Part shown: positions 1 through 9,122 of the stretch, one piece after another
Position numbering within the stretch: the stretch's first letter is position 1
Layout of the letters: each line of letters begins with the position of its first letter
Assembly (NCBI RefSeq): GCF_020176955.2
Contig: NZ_JAIUCZ020000004.1
Span: forward strand, 1 to 64,000
DNA length: 64,000 nucleotides
Source: Nocardia sp. alder85J
Lineage (GTDB): Bacteria; Actinomycetota; Actinomycetes; Mycobacteriales; Mycobacteriaceae
Direction of reading: 5' to 3'
Position numbers and translations under genes: made by a program
The notes under the pieces: model-generated
What the model saw: the letters and a program-made list of their open reading frames with translations, nothing else
What the model was told of the DNA's origin: nothing
The model's database searches: none

Positions 1-338
1 GGGACGAATGTCCCCGGCGCACGGGCGTTTCCGTGACGGGTGCGCATTGCGCCGGGGCGCTGCCGGATACGGCTACCGGAAGCGGGCGGTCCCGAGGTGT
101 ACTTCCGATATTTCCGGGCATTCCCGGAAGTCCTCGGAGGTCCGGAAATGCGGCGGAGCCGCGGAGAAAACAGATCGCCTGAGGAATATTCGTCGAATCG
201 GGCGGTATTGCCGGGGTATTCGCGCGCATTCCTCCGGGCCGGTGGCGTCCCGCCGCCGGGTCCGGTCGCCGTCGTCCGCGTGGGCCGCGGCGATTCCGGC
301 AGAAGGCTTGTGGCGCATCCGGTGACGAGAGGAGCGGC
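1..338. other. Intergenic region upstream of kup, with a small hairpin
   Basis: No convincing gene lies here; the open frames have poor codon usage and no ribosome site. A perfect inverted repeat occurs at 112-129 (TTCCGGG, 4-base loop, CCCGGAA), flanked by further TTCCG/CGGAA words around 102-150. It could be an operator or the terminator of a gene left of the window. The kup ribosome site (GAGAGGAG) ends the region. No riboswitch was recognised. Confidence 0.4.
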
Positions 339-2303
339 ATGGTCGGCGTGCAGGGGACGGTCGGCGGCGGTCCGGCGTTCGTGGTCCGCCGCTCCGACGA
401 GCCTGCCGTGCGCGACACGGCCCGGTGGGGGCTCGCGGTGGGCGCGCTGGGCGTGGTGTTCGGCGATATCGGCACCAGCCCGATCTATACCCTGAAATCC
501 GTGTTCGATCCCGGTGATTCGCATCCGACGCGGGTGAGCACCGACGCCGTGTTCGGGGTGGTGTCGCTGGTGTTCTGGTCGGTCACGATCATCGTCACGG
601 TCACCTATGTGCTGCTGGCGATGCGGGCCGACAACGACGGTGAGGGCGGCATCATGGCGCTGATCACGCTGGTCCGCCGCTGGGGGGCCGGGCGCGGGCG
701 GCGGCTGGTGGCGGCGCTGGCCGCCCTCGGAATCTTCGGCGCCGCACTGTTCTTCGGCGACAGCATGATCACTCCGGCGATCTCGGTGCTGTCGGCGGTG
801 GAGGGGGTGCAGGTGGTGCAGCCCTCGCTGCGGCCGTTCGTGGTGCCGGTCACGGCGGTGATCATCGTGGCGTTGTTCCTGGTGCAGCAGCGCGGTACCG
901 GTGTGGTGGGGCGGTTGTTCGGCCCGGTCATGATCGTGTGGTTCGCGACGATCGGCGCCTGCGGTATCGCCGGGATCGCCCGGCGGCCGGGCATTCTCGC
1001 GGCCCTGTCACCGGTGTACGCGCTGCGGTTCCTGGCCGGCCACTTCGGTACGGCGTTCTTCGCGCTGGCCGCGATCGTGCTGGCGGTCACCGGCGCCGAG
1101 GCGCTGTACGCGGATATGGGCCACTTCGGGCGGCGGTCGATCACCCGGGCCTGGCTGGTGCTGGTGTTCCCGGCGTGCACGCTGAGTTATCTCGGGCAGG
1201 GCGCGCTGATCCTCGACGATCCCGCACACGCGGCGAGCCCGTTCTTCCTGCTGGCCCCGGTGTGGGCCCGGCTGCCGGTGGTGCTGCTGGCGACGCTGGC
1301 CACCGTGATCGCGGCGCAGGCGGTGATCACCGGCGCGTATTCGGTGGCGTCGCAGGCGGCGCGGCCGGGCTATCTGCCGCGGCTGCGGATCACGCACACC
1401 TCGGCGTCGCGGCCGGGCCGGATCTACGTGCCGTGGGTCAACTGGTTGCTGCTGGTCTCGGTGCTGGCGCTGGTGTTCGCGTTCCGGAGTTCCAGTGCGC
1501 TGTCCTACGCCTTCGGGATGGCGGTGACCGGCACCATCACCATCACCACGCTGCTGTTCTTCTTCCTGGCCCGGGCGCGCTGGAACCTGCCGTGGTGGCT
1601 GACGCTCGCCGGTGCGGCGCCGCTGCTCGCGGTGGATCTGCTGTTCTTCGCCGCCAATATCACCAAGTTCACGCACGGGGCGTGGGTGCCACTGCTGATC
1701 GGCGCGGGCATCTTCGTGGTCATGACCACCTGGCAGCGCGGCCGGGAGATCGTCACCGCCGAGCGGATCGCGCGCGAGGGGCCGCTGCACCGGTTCGTCG
1801 ACCGGCTCGCCGCCGGGACCCCGCCGACGGTGAGCGTGCCCGGTACCGCGGTCTTCCTGGATCGGGACAAGCGGACCGCGCCACTGGCGTTGCGCGCCAA
1901 CGTGGAACACAATCACGTCCGGCACGAGCACATCGTGATCCTGGCCCTCGAGGTGGAACCGGTGCCGCGGGTGCCCGCGACGGAACGGCTGGTGGTCGAG
2001 CATCTGGGCCCGGCGCACGACCGCATCGCGCACGTGACCCTGCACTACGGCTATCTGGAGACCCCGGACGTGCCGCAGGCGCTGGCCGCGGTCGATCCCG
2101 CCGCCACCGACGGCCCGCTGGACCTCGACTCGGCGTCGTATTTCCTGTCCACCATCGAGTTGAGCCCGGGTCCGGCGCGCACCATGATGCGCTGGCGCAA
2201 AAGGCTTTTCATCGCCACCTCGTACCTGGCCGCCGACGCCGCCGGATACTTCGGCCTGCCGCGCGAGCGGACCGTGGTGCTGGCGTACCAGCTCCAGGTG
2301 TAG
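339..2303 (+). CDS. kup: Kup-family potassium uptake permease
   Basis: This is a KUP/HAK/KT family membrane transporter that takes up potassium by proton symport. The 654-residue protein is close to the usual family length. It has the hallmark GDIGTSP motif at residues 42-48, a NDGEGG motif near residue 100, about twelve hydrophobic helices up to roughly residue 460, and a soluble C-terminal domain. The ATG follows GAGAGGAG by a few bases. It is a single gene, closed by a strong hairpin at 2310-2341 and facing the leftward catabolic operon. Family assignment is firm; potassium specificity comes from family knowledge. Confidence 0.93.
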   Translation: MVGVQGTVGGGPAFVVRRSDEPAVRDTARWGLAVGALGVVFGDIGTSPIYTLKSVFDPGDSHPTRVSTDAVFGVVSLVFWSVTIIVTVTYVLLAMRADNDGEGGIMALITLVRRWGAGRGRRLVAALAALGIFGAALFFGDSMITPAISVLSAVEGVQVVQPSLRPFVVPVTAVIIVALFLVQQRGTGVVGRLFGPVMIVWFATIGACGIAGIARRPGILAALSPVYALRFLAGHFGTAFFALAAIVLAVTGAEALYADMGHFGRRSITRAWLVLVFPACTLSYLGQGALILDDPAHAASPFFLLAPVWARLPVVLLATLATVIAAQAVITGAYSVASQAARPGYLPRLRITHTSASRPGRIYVPWVNWLLLVSVLALVFAFRSSSALSYAFGMAVTGTITITTLLFFFLARARWNLPWWLTLAGAAPLLAVDLLFFAANITKFTHGAWVPLLIGAGIFVVMTTWQRGREIVTAERIAREGPLHRFVDRLAAGTPPTVSVPGTAVFLDRDKRTAPLALRANVEHNHVRHEHIVILALEVEPVPRVPATERLVVEHLGPAHDRIAHVTLHYGYLETPDVPQALAAVDPAATDGPLDLDSASYFLSTIELSPGPARTMMRWRKRLFIATSYLAADAAGYFGLPRERTVVLAYQLQV

Positions 2304-2309
2304 CCGGGG

Positions 2310-2341
2310 GTGGAGGGCCCGACGGATTCGGGTCCCTCCAC
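2310..2341. terminator. Bidirectional hairpin terminator between kup and the prpD-like gene
   Basis: GTGGAGGG-CCCGA pairs with TCGGG-TCCCTCCAC around a 5-base loop, with one bulged base. It starts 7 bases after the kup stop codon and lies between two convergent genes. There is no T-tract, as is usual in high-GC actinobacteria. Confidence 0.65.
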
Positions 2342-2382
2342 CTCGGTGCACCGATCGTCGTTGATCGGCGGTCCTGCGCGGA

Positions 2383-3786
2383 TCAGGCGTGCAGCAGGCC
2401 GGTGAGCTCGGCCAGATCCTCGAGTTCCGCGAGACCGTAGGTGACAGTGGTGATCCGGTCGGCGATGTCGGGGGTCACCACGCGGGTGGCGTTGAGCCGG
2501 AACTTCAGCGCCAGCTCGTCGGCGGACAACGGGTTGGCCGCGCCGCCGCGATTGACGTCGACGCGTTCCTCCAGCACCCGGCCGTCGTGCAGCCGGGCCC
2601 GCAGTACCGCGGGGAACTGATGCGGGAAGATCTCGTCGCAGCGCGCGTCCGGGACGCAGGTCACCTTGGCGGCCAACGCGAGTCGCTCGGGGTCGGCGGC
2701 CGCGGCGTCGGTGAAGTCGTCGTGGAACAGGCCCAGTCCGCCGCCGCCGAGCAGGGCCGCCGCGACCGTGTAGGGGCCGGAGAAGGCGGCGTGATAGCCG
2801 GAACCGGGGTGGATCTTGTCCGCGCGCGGTTCGCCGATGGTGCGCAATACCGGTGTCGGCGCGCCCAGTTCCAGCGCTTCGATGTCGGCGGCGGTGATGC
2901 CGCGGGCCCGCAGCGCCCGCGCGGCGTCGATGCCGGCGTGCGTGAAGTGGTTGCAGGGGTACGGCTTGAAGAAGATGCCGGGCAGCTCCCACTGCTCACC
3001 GAGACCCGCCACGATCGCGCCGGGATCGGACTGGTCACCGCAGAACGCTTGCAGCAGGCCGAATCTGCCCTCCAGCACGGTCGGCGGCCCGGTGACGCCG
3101 AAGCGGGCCATGCCCGCGGCGGCCACCGCGGCGTGCGCGGCCCAGCCGCAGTGCACCCGCTTCACCGTGCCGCCGGTCCGATTCGCCTCCAGCAGACCGG
3201 AACCCATGCTCGACGCGATGCCGAGGGTGTCGGCGATACCGGCCTCGTCCACCCCGGACAGCATCGCGGCGGCCACCGCCGCGCCGAGAGCGCCGCAGAT
3301 CGCGGTCGCGTGCAGACCGCGTTCGAAGAAGACCGAATTACCCAGTGCCGCATCGTATCCGGCCATGCCCAGTCGCACGGTGATCTCGACGCCGACGCCG
3401 ATCGCGTCCAGCAGCGCGGCACCGGAGGCCCCGCGTGCCTCGGCCACCGCGAGCGCCGCGGGCACCACCGACGCCGACGGGTGCAGTACCGACGGCAGGT
3501 GGGTGTCGTCGAAATCCAGTGAGTGCGCGAGGGTTCCGTTCACCAGCGCGGCACTGGGCTCGGGCAGCCGATCGCCGGAACCGAGGGCGGTGGCGCGGCC
3601 GGAACCGCCCCACTCGCGGACCAGTTCACCGACCGCCCGACCGGGTTTCTCCGCGGTGGCGGCGAGACTGTTGCCGAGCACGTCCAGCACCCGGCGAGCC
3701 GCGTCGGCCCGCAACTCCGGCGGCAGCCCGTTCTCTCTTACGTCCGAGGCGAATCGGGCCAGCCGCTGCACGATCGTCTGCGTCAT
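2383..3786 (-). CDS. MmgE/PrpD family protein (first copy)
   Basis: The 467-residue protein belongs to the MmgE/PrpD family, which includes 2-methylcitrate dehydratase, cis-aconitate decarboxylase and related enzymes acting on small di- and tricarboxylates. Family features seen are the early LDVLGN segment, LDFDDTHLPSVLHPSA near residue 90, and FFKPYPCNHFTHAG with a conserved Cys-Asn-His cluster in the middle. The ATG at 3786 overlaps the stop of the cyclase-family gene by 4 bp, so the two are probably translationally coupled. It is the last gene of the leftward operon. A second, clearly different family member sits at 11680-13113. The substrate cannot be read from the sequence. Confidence 0.87.
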   Translation of the reverse strand: MTQTIVQRLARFASDVRENGLPPELRADAARRVLDVLGNSLAATAEKPGRAVGELVREWGGSGRATALGSGDRLPEPSAALVNGTLAHSLDFDDTHLPSVLHPSASVVPAALAVAEARGASGAALLDAIGVGVEITVRLGMAGYDAALGNSVFFERGLHATAICGALGAAVAAAMLSGVDEAGIADTLGIASSMGSGLLEANRTGGTVKRVHCGWAAHAAVAAAGMARFGVTGPPTVLEGRFGLLQAFCGDQSDPGAIVAGLGEQWELPGIFFKPYPCNHFTHAGIDAARALRARGITAADIEALELGAPTPVLRTIGEPRADKIHPGSGYHAAFSGPYTVAAALLGGGGLGLFHDDFTDAAAADPERLALAAKVTCVPDARCDEIFPHQFPAVLRARLHDGRVLEERVDVNRGGAANPLSADELALKFRLNATRVVTPDIADRITTVTYGLAELEDLAELTGLLHA

Positions 3787-4604
3787 GCCGATACCGCCGC
3801 GAGCGGACGGATCGGGGAACCGGTGCCGCCGACGATGCGCAGCGGGGCCAGCAGGAAGACGAACTCCCGCACACCGCTGTCCGCGATCTCCTCCAGGTTC
3901 AGGTGCTCCATGATGAAGATGCCCGATTCGACCAGCAGTATCCGGTGCACCGGCAGCACGGCGTGCCCGGCGCCGGCCGGGATCTGCTCGTATGCGGTGG
4001 TGTCCGCGCCGGTGGCGACGATGCCGCGGGACGCCAGCCACTGCGCGGCGTCGACGTTCGCACCCGGCACGCCGGATTCCTTGCCCATGTAGGTGGCCGG
4101 ATCGCCGAAGTTGCGGGCCCAGCCGGTGCGGATCAGCGCCACATCGCCGGGACCCGGTGTGGCTCCGGCCAATTCGGCCGCGGCGTCCAGATCGGCCGCG
4201 GTCACTCCGTATCCGGGTTCCAGGGTGGGCACGCCGTGCACGGCCGCCACGTCCAGCAGCACCGCGCGGCGCAGCAGGCCGGGCAGGTTCTCGGCGCCGT
4301 GGGTCGTGAACACGCCGCCCTGCTGGGCCTGTGCCGCGTCCACCTCGCCGTGCAGCTTGCCGCAGTGGCTGACGTGCGACAGCGCGTCGATGTGGGTGCC
4401 GACGTGCCCGCCGGTCACGATGATCTCGTTGGCCGCGGAACCGCCGTCGGGACGCTGCATGTCGCCGTGCCGGCGGATCAGCGTCATCCGGAAGCCCGGA
4501 TGGTTCGGCGAGCACGGCATACCGGTGAAGAACGGCTGCCCGAGCTCGATCAGCCGGACCCCGCCCGATACCGCCGCCAGCAGCGGGTCCTGGGTGCCTG
4601 TCAT
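3783..4604 (-). CDS. Cyclase-family (kynurenine formamidase-like) metal-dependent hydrolase
   Basis: The 273-residue protein matches the cyclase superfamily (kynurenine formamidase, isatin hydrolase and relatives), which hydrolyse amide or lactam-like bonds using a divalent metal. The signature GGHVGTHIDALSHV, with its H-x-G-T-H-x-D metal ligands, lies near residues 67-80, and LIRTGWARNF follows near residue 140. It overlaps the downstream PrpD-like gene and the upstream CitE-like gene by 4 bp each, so it is an internal operon gene. A hydrolase of this class beside CoA-transferase and lyase genes suggests ring opening or amide removal before carbon-chain cleavage; that role is inferred. Confidence 0.84.
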   Translation of the reverse strand: MTGTQDPLLAAVSGGVRLIELGQPFFTGMPCSPNHPGFRMTLIRRHGDMQRPDGGSAANEIIVTGGHVGTHIDALSHVSHCGKLHGEVDAAQAQQGGVFTTHGAENLPGLLRRAVLLDVAAVHGVPTLEPGYGVTAADLDAAAELAGATPGPGDVALIRTGWARNFGDPATYMGKESGVPGANVDAAQWLASRGIVATGADTTAYEQIPAGAGHAVLPVHRILLVESGIFIMEHLNLEEIADSGVREFVFLLAPLRIVGGTGSPIRPLAAVSA

Positions 4605-5443
4605 GAGTGGTGACCTTCCTCGAATATCTGGTCGTGCTGGTTACCGGCGTCGGCGATCTCGAGCAGCCAGCGGGCGCGCGCGACGATCGCGGCGTCGACG
4701 AACTGCCCGTCGCGGTCGACGAAGGCGGCCCCGGACTCCGCGAGCCCCTCGATCAGCTCACGGGCCCAGGACGTTTCGGCCGGGTCCGGCGCGCACACCT
4801 CGTGCACGACCGGGATCTGCGCGGGGTGGATGACCGACCGGCCGAAGAATCCGGCGGCCCGCCCCGCCGCCGTGCTGCCGCGCAGGCCGTCCAGATCCCG
4901 CACCGCGGTCCACACGCTCTGCACCGGGCTGGGCAGCCCGGCCGCGCGCGCGGCGACCACGATCCGCGATCGCGGCCAGCTCAGCGCCTCGCCGCCGGCC
5001 ACTCGCAGATCGGCGGCCAGATCGGCCTCACCGAGCGAGATGCCGGCGACCAGCGGATGCGCGGTCGCCAGCGCGAGCGCGTGCTCGACGCCGAGCGCCG
5101 ATTCGAGCACCGGGTAGACCGGCACGCCCAGCGTGTCGGCCACCCGGCGCAGCTCGCCGGGGTCCTCGCATTTGGGGACCCGGACCCCGGCGAGCGCTCC
5201 GGGGGCAGCGGCGAGCGCGCGCAGATCCGCCGCGCCCGCCGCACTGTCCGGAGCGTTCATCCGCACGTACGCGGCGGGCCCGGCGGCCAGCGCCGTCAGC
5301 ACGTTGCGCCGCGCGAGGTCCTTGTCCGCCGCCGCCACCGCGTCCTCGAGATCGAGGATCACCGCGTCGGCGGGCCCGGCGAGGGCCTTGCCGATGCGGT
5401 CCGCCCGGTCGCCGGGGACGTAGAGCCAGCTGCGCGGGGTCAC
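4601..5443 (-). CDS. HpcH/HpaI (CitE-like) acyl-CoA lyase
   Basis: The 280-residue protein resembles the CitE beta subunit and the malyl-CoA or citramalyl-CoA lyases, which split CoA thioesters of hydroxy acids in a metal-dependent retro-Claisen reaction. Seen are RSWLYVPGDR at residues 3-12, DAVILDLEDAV near residue 27 with the metal-binding acidic residues, VRVPKCEDP and SLGEADLAADL. The start is a GTG at 5443 that overlaps the CoA-transferase stop by 4 bp; it follows the family's usual N-terminus. No CitD or CitF partner is present, which favours a stand-alone lyase over citrate lyase. Confidence 0.87.
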   Translation of the reverse strand: MTPRSWLYVPGDRADRIGKALAGPADAVILDLEDAVAAADKDLARRNVLTALAAGPAAYVRMNAPDSAAGAADLRALAAAPGALAGVRVPKCEDPGELRRVADTLGVPVYPVLESALGVEHALALATAHPLVAGISLGEADLAADLRVAGGEALSWPRSRIVVAARAAGLPSPVQSVWTAVRDLDGLRGSTAAGRAAGFFGRSVIHPAQIPVVHEVCAPDPAETSWARELIEGLAESGAAFVDRDGQFVDAAIVARARWLLEIADAGNQHDQIFEEGHHS

Positions 5444-6627
5444 TTGACGACGCCCTTGTCCCGCAGCCGGGCCAGTTCCGCCGCGTCCACGCCGTAGCGG
5501 CCGAGGATCTCGGCGGTGTCCGCGCTCAGCGGGGCGCCGGCCGAGGTGATCGCGCCCGGCGTCTCGGACAGCCGGAACAGCACGTTCTGCATCTTGACCG
5601 GGCCCAGCTCGGCGTCCTCGACGGTCGCGATGGTGCCCAGCGCCGCGTACTGCGGGTCGGCCAGCACGTCGGCCGCGTTGTAGATCGGCGCGACGGCGGC
5701 CTGGGCCTCCTCGAAGGCCCGGACCACCTCGTCGCGGTCCCGCGCGGCGATCCAGGAGCCGACGGCCGTGTCGAGTTCGTCGGCGTGCTCGGCCCGTTGC
5801 GCGCCGGTGGCGAACCACGGTTCGTCGATGTACTCCGGGCGGCCGACCAGGCGCATCACCCGTTCCGCGATGGACTGCGCGCTGGTGGAGATGGCGACCC
5901 AGCTGTCGTCGCGGGTGCGGTAGGTGTTGCGCGGGGCGTTGTTGGTGGACCGGTTGCCGGTGCGCGGTTGCAGCTGCCCGAGCTGGTCGTAGGCGATGAT
6001 CTGCGGGCCGAGCAGGGTCAGGATCGGCTCGATGATCGCCAGGTCGACCACCTGGCCGTGGCCGGTCTGTTCCCGGGCGCGCAGGGCCGTCATCACCGCG
6101 AAAGCGGTGGTCAGCGCGGCGATTCCGTCGGCGAGGCCGAACGGCGGCAGCATCGGCGGGCCGTCCGGGTCGCCGGTGATGGCGGCGAAACCGCTCATCG
6201 CCTCGGCGAGGGTGCCGAAGCCGGGGCGCTTGGCGTACGGGCCGATCTGGCCGAATCCGGTGACGCGGGTGAGCACCAGGCCGGGGTTGATCTCCCGTAA
6301 CCGCTCGTAGCCCAGGCCCCAGCGCTCCAGCGTGCCGGGCCGGAAGTTCTCGATCACCACGTCGGCGTCGGCGACCAGCTTGCGGAAGATCTCCTGGCCT
6401 TCCGGCGAGCCGAGGTAGAGGGTGATGGCTTTCTTGTTGCGGCCCAGCATCTTCCACCACAGACCGACGCCGTCGCGCTGGGCGCCGTGGCTGCGGACCG
6501 GATCGCCGTCGGGGTGTTCGATCTTGATCACCTCGGCGCCGTAATCGCCGAGCATCGTCGCCGCCAGCGGACCCGCGAACAGGGTGGCCGTGTCCAGCAC
6601 CCGGATTCCGGACAATGCGCCCGCCAT
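5440..6627 (-). CDS. CaiB/BaiF family (class III) CoA-transferase
   Basis: The 395-residue protein is a class III CoA-transferase, moving CoA between carboxylates. It begins MAGALSGIRVLDTATLFAGP and shows GADVIKIEHPDGDPVR-like and NFRPGTLERWGLGY segments typical of the family; the conserved aspartate region is near residue 165. The ATG at 6627 is preceded by GGAGGAGA. It is the first gene of the leftward operon and diverges from the Liv-type transporter operon across 228 bp. With the CitE-like lyase it forms an activate-then-cleave pair for a dicarboxylic acid, as in itaconate or related C5 acid breakdown. The acid itself is not identified. Confidence 0.88.
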   Translation of the reverse strand: MAGALSGIRVLDTATLFAGPLAATMLGDYGAEVIKIEHPDGDPVRSHGAQRDGVGLWWKMLGRNKKAITLYLGSPEGQEIFRKLVADADVVIENFRPGTLERWGLGYERLREINPGLVLTRVTGFGQIGPYAKRPGFGTLAEAMSGFAAITGDPDGPPMLPPFGLADGIAALTTAFAVMTALRAREQTGHGQVVDLAIIEPILTLLGPQIIAYDQLGQLQPRTGNRSTNNAPRNTYRTRDDSWVAISTSAQSIAERVMRLVGRPEYIDEPWFATGAQRAEHADELDTAVGSWIAARDRDEVVRAFEEAQAAVAPIYNAADVLADPQYAALGTIATVEDAELGPVKMQNVLFRLSETPGAITSAGAPLSADTAEILGRYGVDAAELARLRDKGVVK

Positions 6628-6782
6628 GGGAGTACCTGCCTTTCTCCTCCTGGCGCTCCTCCAGCAATTTCCGCCGTTCCGCCAAGAGGAACGATTGTGA
6701 ACTTCAGGTTTCGGGGCGGCGGTCCCCGGCTGGTCACCAAGTTCGCACTGATTGAGGGGGTACGTCAAGTTACGAGGAGATA

Positions 6783-6811
6783 TTGACCTGAGCCGTGGCG
6801 GGTGTCACGAT
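6783..6811 (+). promoter_or_regulatory. Candidate promoter of the Liv-type transporter operon
   Basis: TTGACC at 6783-6788 is followed by a 17-base spacer and CACGAT at 6806-6811, a good actinobacterial -35/-10 pair. It lies 44 bases before the ATG at 6856, in the divergent region between the two catabolic operons. A regulator site was not resolved here. Confidence 0.5.
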
Positions 6812-6855
6812 AGCCCGGATCAGGCAGAACGTTTCTCTAATCGGAACGAGGTGAC

Positions 6856-8106
6856 ATGTCCGCGCGAAAGCTCGTCGTCGCGCTCGGTGCGTGCGCAGTG
6901 CTCGCGGTCGTGGCCGGATGCGGAGGTTCGGCCCCGATGGGGGCCGCCGGCGCGGCCGGTCAACGCGACCAGGGCCCGGTCAAGATCGGAGCGTTGCATC
7001 CGGTCAGCGGTTCCAATGCGGTGGACGGCCTCCAGATGCGCCGTGGCGCGCAGCTGGCGGTCGACGCGATCAACGCGGCCGGGGGGATCAAATCCCTCGG
7101 CGGCCGCAAGGTCGAACTGGTCACCGGCGACACCCAGGGCAAGGCCGATATCGGGCAGAGCGAGGCGCAGCGGGTGATCTCGGCCGGCGTCGTCGGCCTG
7201 GTGGGCACCTATCAGAGCGCGGTGAGCACGAACGTCTCCGTGGTCGCCGAGCGCAACCGGGTGCCGTTCGTGATGGACGTGACCGCGAGCGACACCATCT
7301 TCGCCCACGGCTATCGGTACGTGTTCCGCGTGCAGCCGGGCAGCAAGGTGATCGCCACCGCCGCCGCGCAGTACCTGAAGCAGGTGTCCGAGCAGAGCGG
7401 CAAGCCGGTGCACAAGGTCGCCTTCCTGCACGAGCAGAGCGATTTCGGCAGCGGCGCGGCCGACGCCTTCGACGCCGCCGCGCGGCAACTCGGCATCGCG
7501 CTGGGCCCGAACATCAGCTACGACGCGGCCAGCGTCAGCGACCTCACCGCGCAGATCACGCAGGTCAAGGCGTCCGGGGCGGATGTGCTCGCGATCGCCG
7601 GGTACTACCGCGACAGCCTGCTGGCGGCCAAGGCGATCGCCTCGGTGAAGCCGGACCTCGCCGCGGTGTGGGGCGTCTCCAACGGCGCCTACGACCAGCC
7701 CAAGTTCGTCTCCGACGCCGGACAGCTCGGCGAGCTGTATTTCAACACGAATTACCATTACGACGCGACCAACCCGGCGACCACCGCCCTGCGCGAGCAG
7801 TACCAGCGCAGCTTCGGCGATCCGATGCGGACCGGCGCGGTGCTCGCCTACGACGCGGTCCAGGTGATCGCGCAGGCGGTCGAGCAGGCCGGCAGCACCG
7901 ATCCGGAGCAGGTGCGCGACGCGATCGCCGCCGCCCACGTCGCACCGCTGACGGTGGGCAAGGGCCCGATCGAATTCGCCGGCAACGGCGACAACAGCAA
8001 CGCCGCACCGGTCCTGATGCAGGTTCAGGCCGGGCAGGTGAAGCAGGTGTATCCCCCCGAGAAGGCCGAATCCCGGCCCGAATACCAGGTGACATGGCGG
8101 CCATGA
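6856..8106 (+). CDS. Liv-type ABC transporter substrate-binding lipoprotein
   Basis: The 416-residue protein is a periplasmic-binding type I protein of the branched-chain amino acid (Liv) class. It has a lipoprotein signal peptide ending in the lipobox VVAGC near residue 22, then IGALHPVSGSNAVDG and GAQLAVDAINAAGG, the usual opening of LivK-like proteins. The start follows GAGGTG. Its stop overlaps the next permease gene. The ligand is unknown; such transporters also carry urea, amides and aromatic acids, and the context of hydrolases favours a nitrogenous or carboxylate ligand. Confidence 0.9.
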   Translation: MSARKLVVALGACAVLAVVAGCGGSAPMGAAGAAGQRDQGPVKIGALHPVSGSNAVDGLQMRRGAQLAVDAINAAGGIKSLGGRKVELVTGDTQGKADIGQSEAQRVISAGVVGLVGTYQSAVSTNVSVVAERNRVPFVMDVTASDTIFAHGYRYVFRVQPGSKVIATAAAQYLKQVSEQSGKPVHKVAFLHEQSDFGSGAADAFDAAARQLGIALGPNISYDAASVSDLTAQITQVKASGADVLAIAGYYRDSLLAAKAIASVKPDLAAVWGVSNGAYDQPKFVSDAGQLGELYFNTNYHYDATNPATTALREQYQRSFGDPMRTGAVLAYDAVQVIAQAVEQAGSTDPEQVRDAIAAAHVAPLTVGKGPIEFAGNGDNSNAAPVLMQVQAGQVKQVYPPEKAESRPEYQVTWRP

Positions 8107-9122
8107 GCAATCTCGACACAGCACAGGCGGTGCTCGATCCCGACACCGCACCCCCGGCCCGCCGCTTCCCGGTGGACCGTTCCTTCCTCGGCCGCGCCGG
8201 CGTGGTCGGCGTCGTCCTCGTGGTCGCCATCGTGGTGGCGCTGCTGCGCTCGGGCAGCGGGCTGGTGGTCTGGCAGTCGGTGGTCACCGGCATCCTGACC
8301 GGCGGTCTGTACGGGCTGATCGCGATGGGCCTCACACTGATCTTCGGTGTGCTCGACATCGTGAACTTCGCGCACGGCGCGCTGCTGGCCGTCGCCATGT
8401 TCATCTCGTTCGGCATGGTGGATGCCACCGGCATGCACCCGTATCTCACGCTGCTGATCGCCACCCCCGCGTTGTTTCTGATCGGCGCGATCGTCTATCG
8501 TGGCCTGCTGTCCGGTAGCGGAGCCCGCTCTCTGGAGAATCAGCTGCTGATCACGCTCGGTCTGTCGCTGTTGCTGGAGAACGGTTTGCTGATGTTCTTC
8601 GGCGCCGAGCCCAAGAGCATCAAGTTGCCCGGCGAGTTCCAGTTCTCGCTGTTCGGCGCGGTCGTCGCGGGTTCGCGGTTGTACGCCTTCCTCGGTGCGA
8701 TCGCACTCGGCGGGGTGCTGTTCTGGCTGCTGCGCAAGACCCGGCTGGGCACCGCGATCCGCGCGGTCGCCGCGAACGGCACGGGTGCGCAGTTGGTGGG
8801 CATCAACGTCCGCCGCATCCACATGGTGACCTTCGCGATCGGCACCGCCTGTGCCGGCGCCGCGGCGGCCCTGGCGGGGCCGCTGGTGACGGTGTCGCCC
8901 ACCCTCGGCGAGCAGTTCAACATCACCGCGTTCGTGGTGGTGGTGCTCGGCGGGATGGGCAACGTGGTCGGCGCGCTCATCGGTGGTCTGCTGATCGGCC
9001 TGGTCGAGCAGCTCACCACCATCTACCTCGGTGGCCAGAGCTCGCTGCTGGGTGTGTTCGTGGTGTTCGTGCTGGTGCTCTTCCTCCGCCCGCAGGGACT
9101 GTTCGGAAGGAAGGCGGCATGA
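8103..9122 (+). CDS. Liv-type ABC transporter permease (LivH-like)
   Basis: This 339-residue membrane protein has about eight hydrophobic helices and the LivH signature around GGLYGLIAMGLTLIFGVLDI and NFAHGALLAVAMF. It forms the channel with the next gene. The ATG at 8103 overlaps the preceding stop (ATGA); an in-frame ATG at 8094 is an alternative. The roughly 50-residue N-terminal tail before the first helix is a little long for the family. Confidence 0.9.
   Translation: MSNLDTAQAVLDPDTAPPARRFPVDRSFLGRAGVVGVVLVVAIVVALLRSGSGLVVWQSVVTGILTGGLYGLIAMGLTLIFGVLDIVNFAHGALLAVAMFISFGMVDATGMHPYLTLLIATPALFLIGAIVYRGLLSGSGARSLENQLLITLGLSLLLENGLLMFFGAEPKSIKLPGEFQFSLFGAVVAGSRLYAFLGAIALGGVLFWLLRKTRLGTAIRAVAANGTGAQLVGINVRRIHMVTFAIGTACAGAAAALAGPLVTVSPTLGEQFNITAFVVVVLGGMGNVVGALIGGLLIGLVEQLTTIYLGGQSSLLGVFVVFVLVLFLRPQGLFGRKAA

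Noticed and set aside
1-338. ydaO-type or other riboswitch upstream of kup
   Set aside because: Potassium transporters can carry c-di-AMP riboswitches, but no matching conserved core was found; only a small hairpin is visible.
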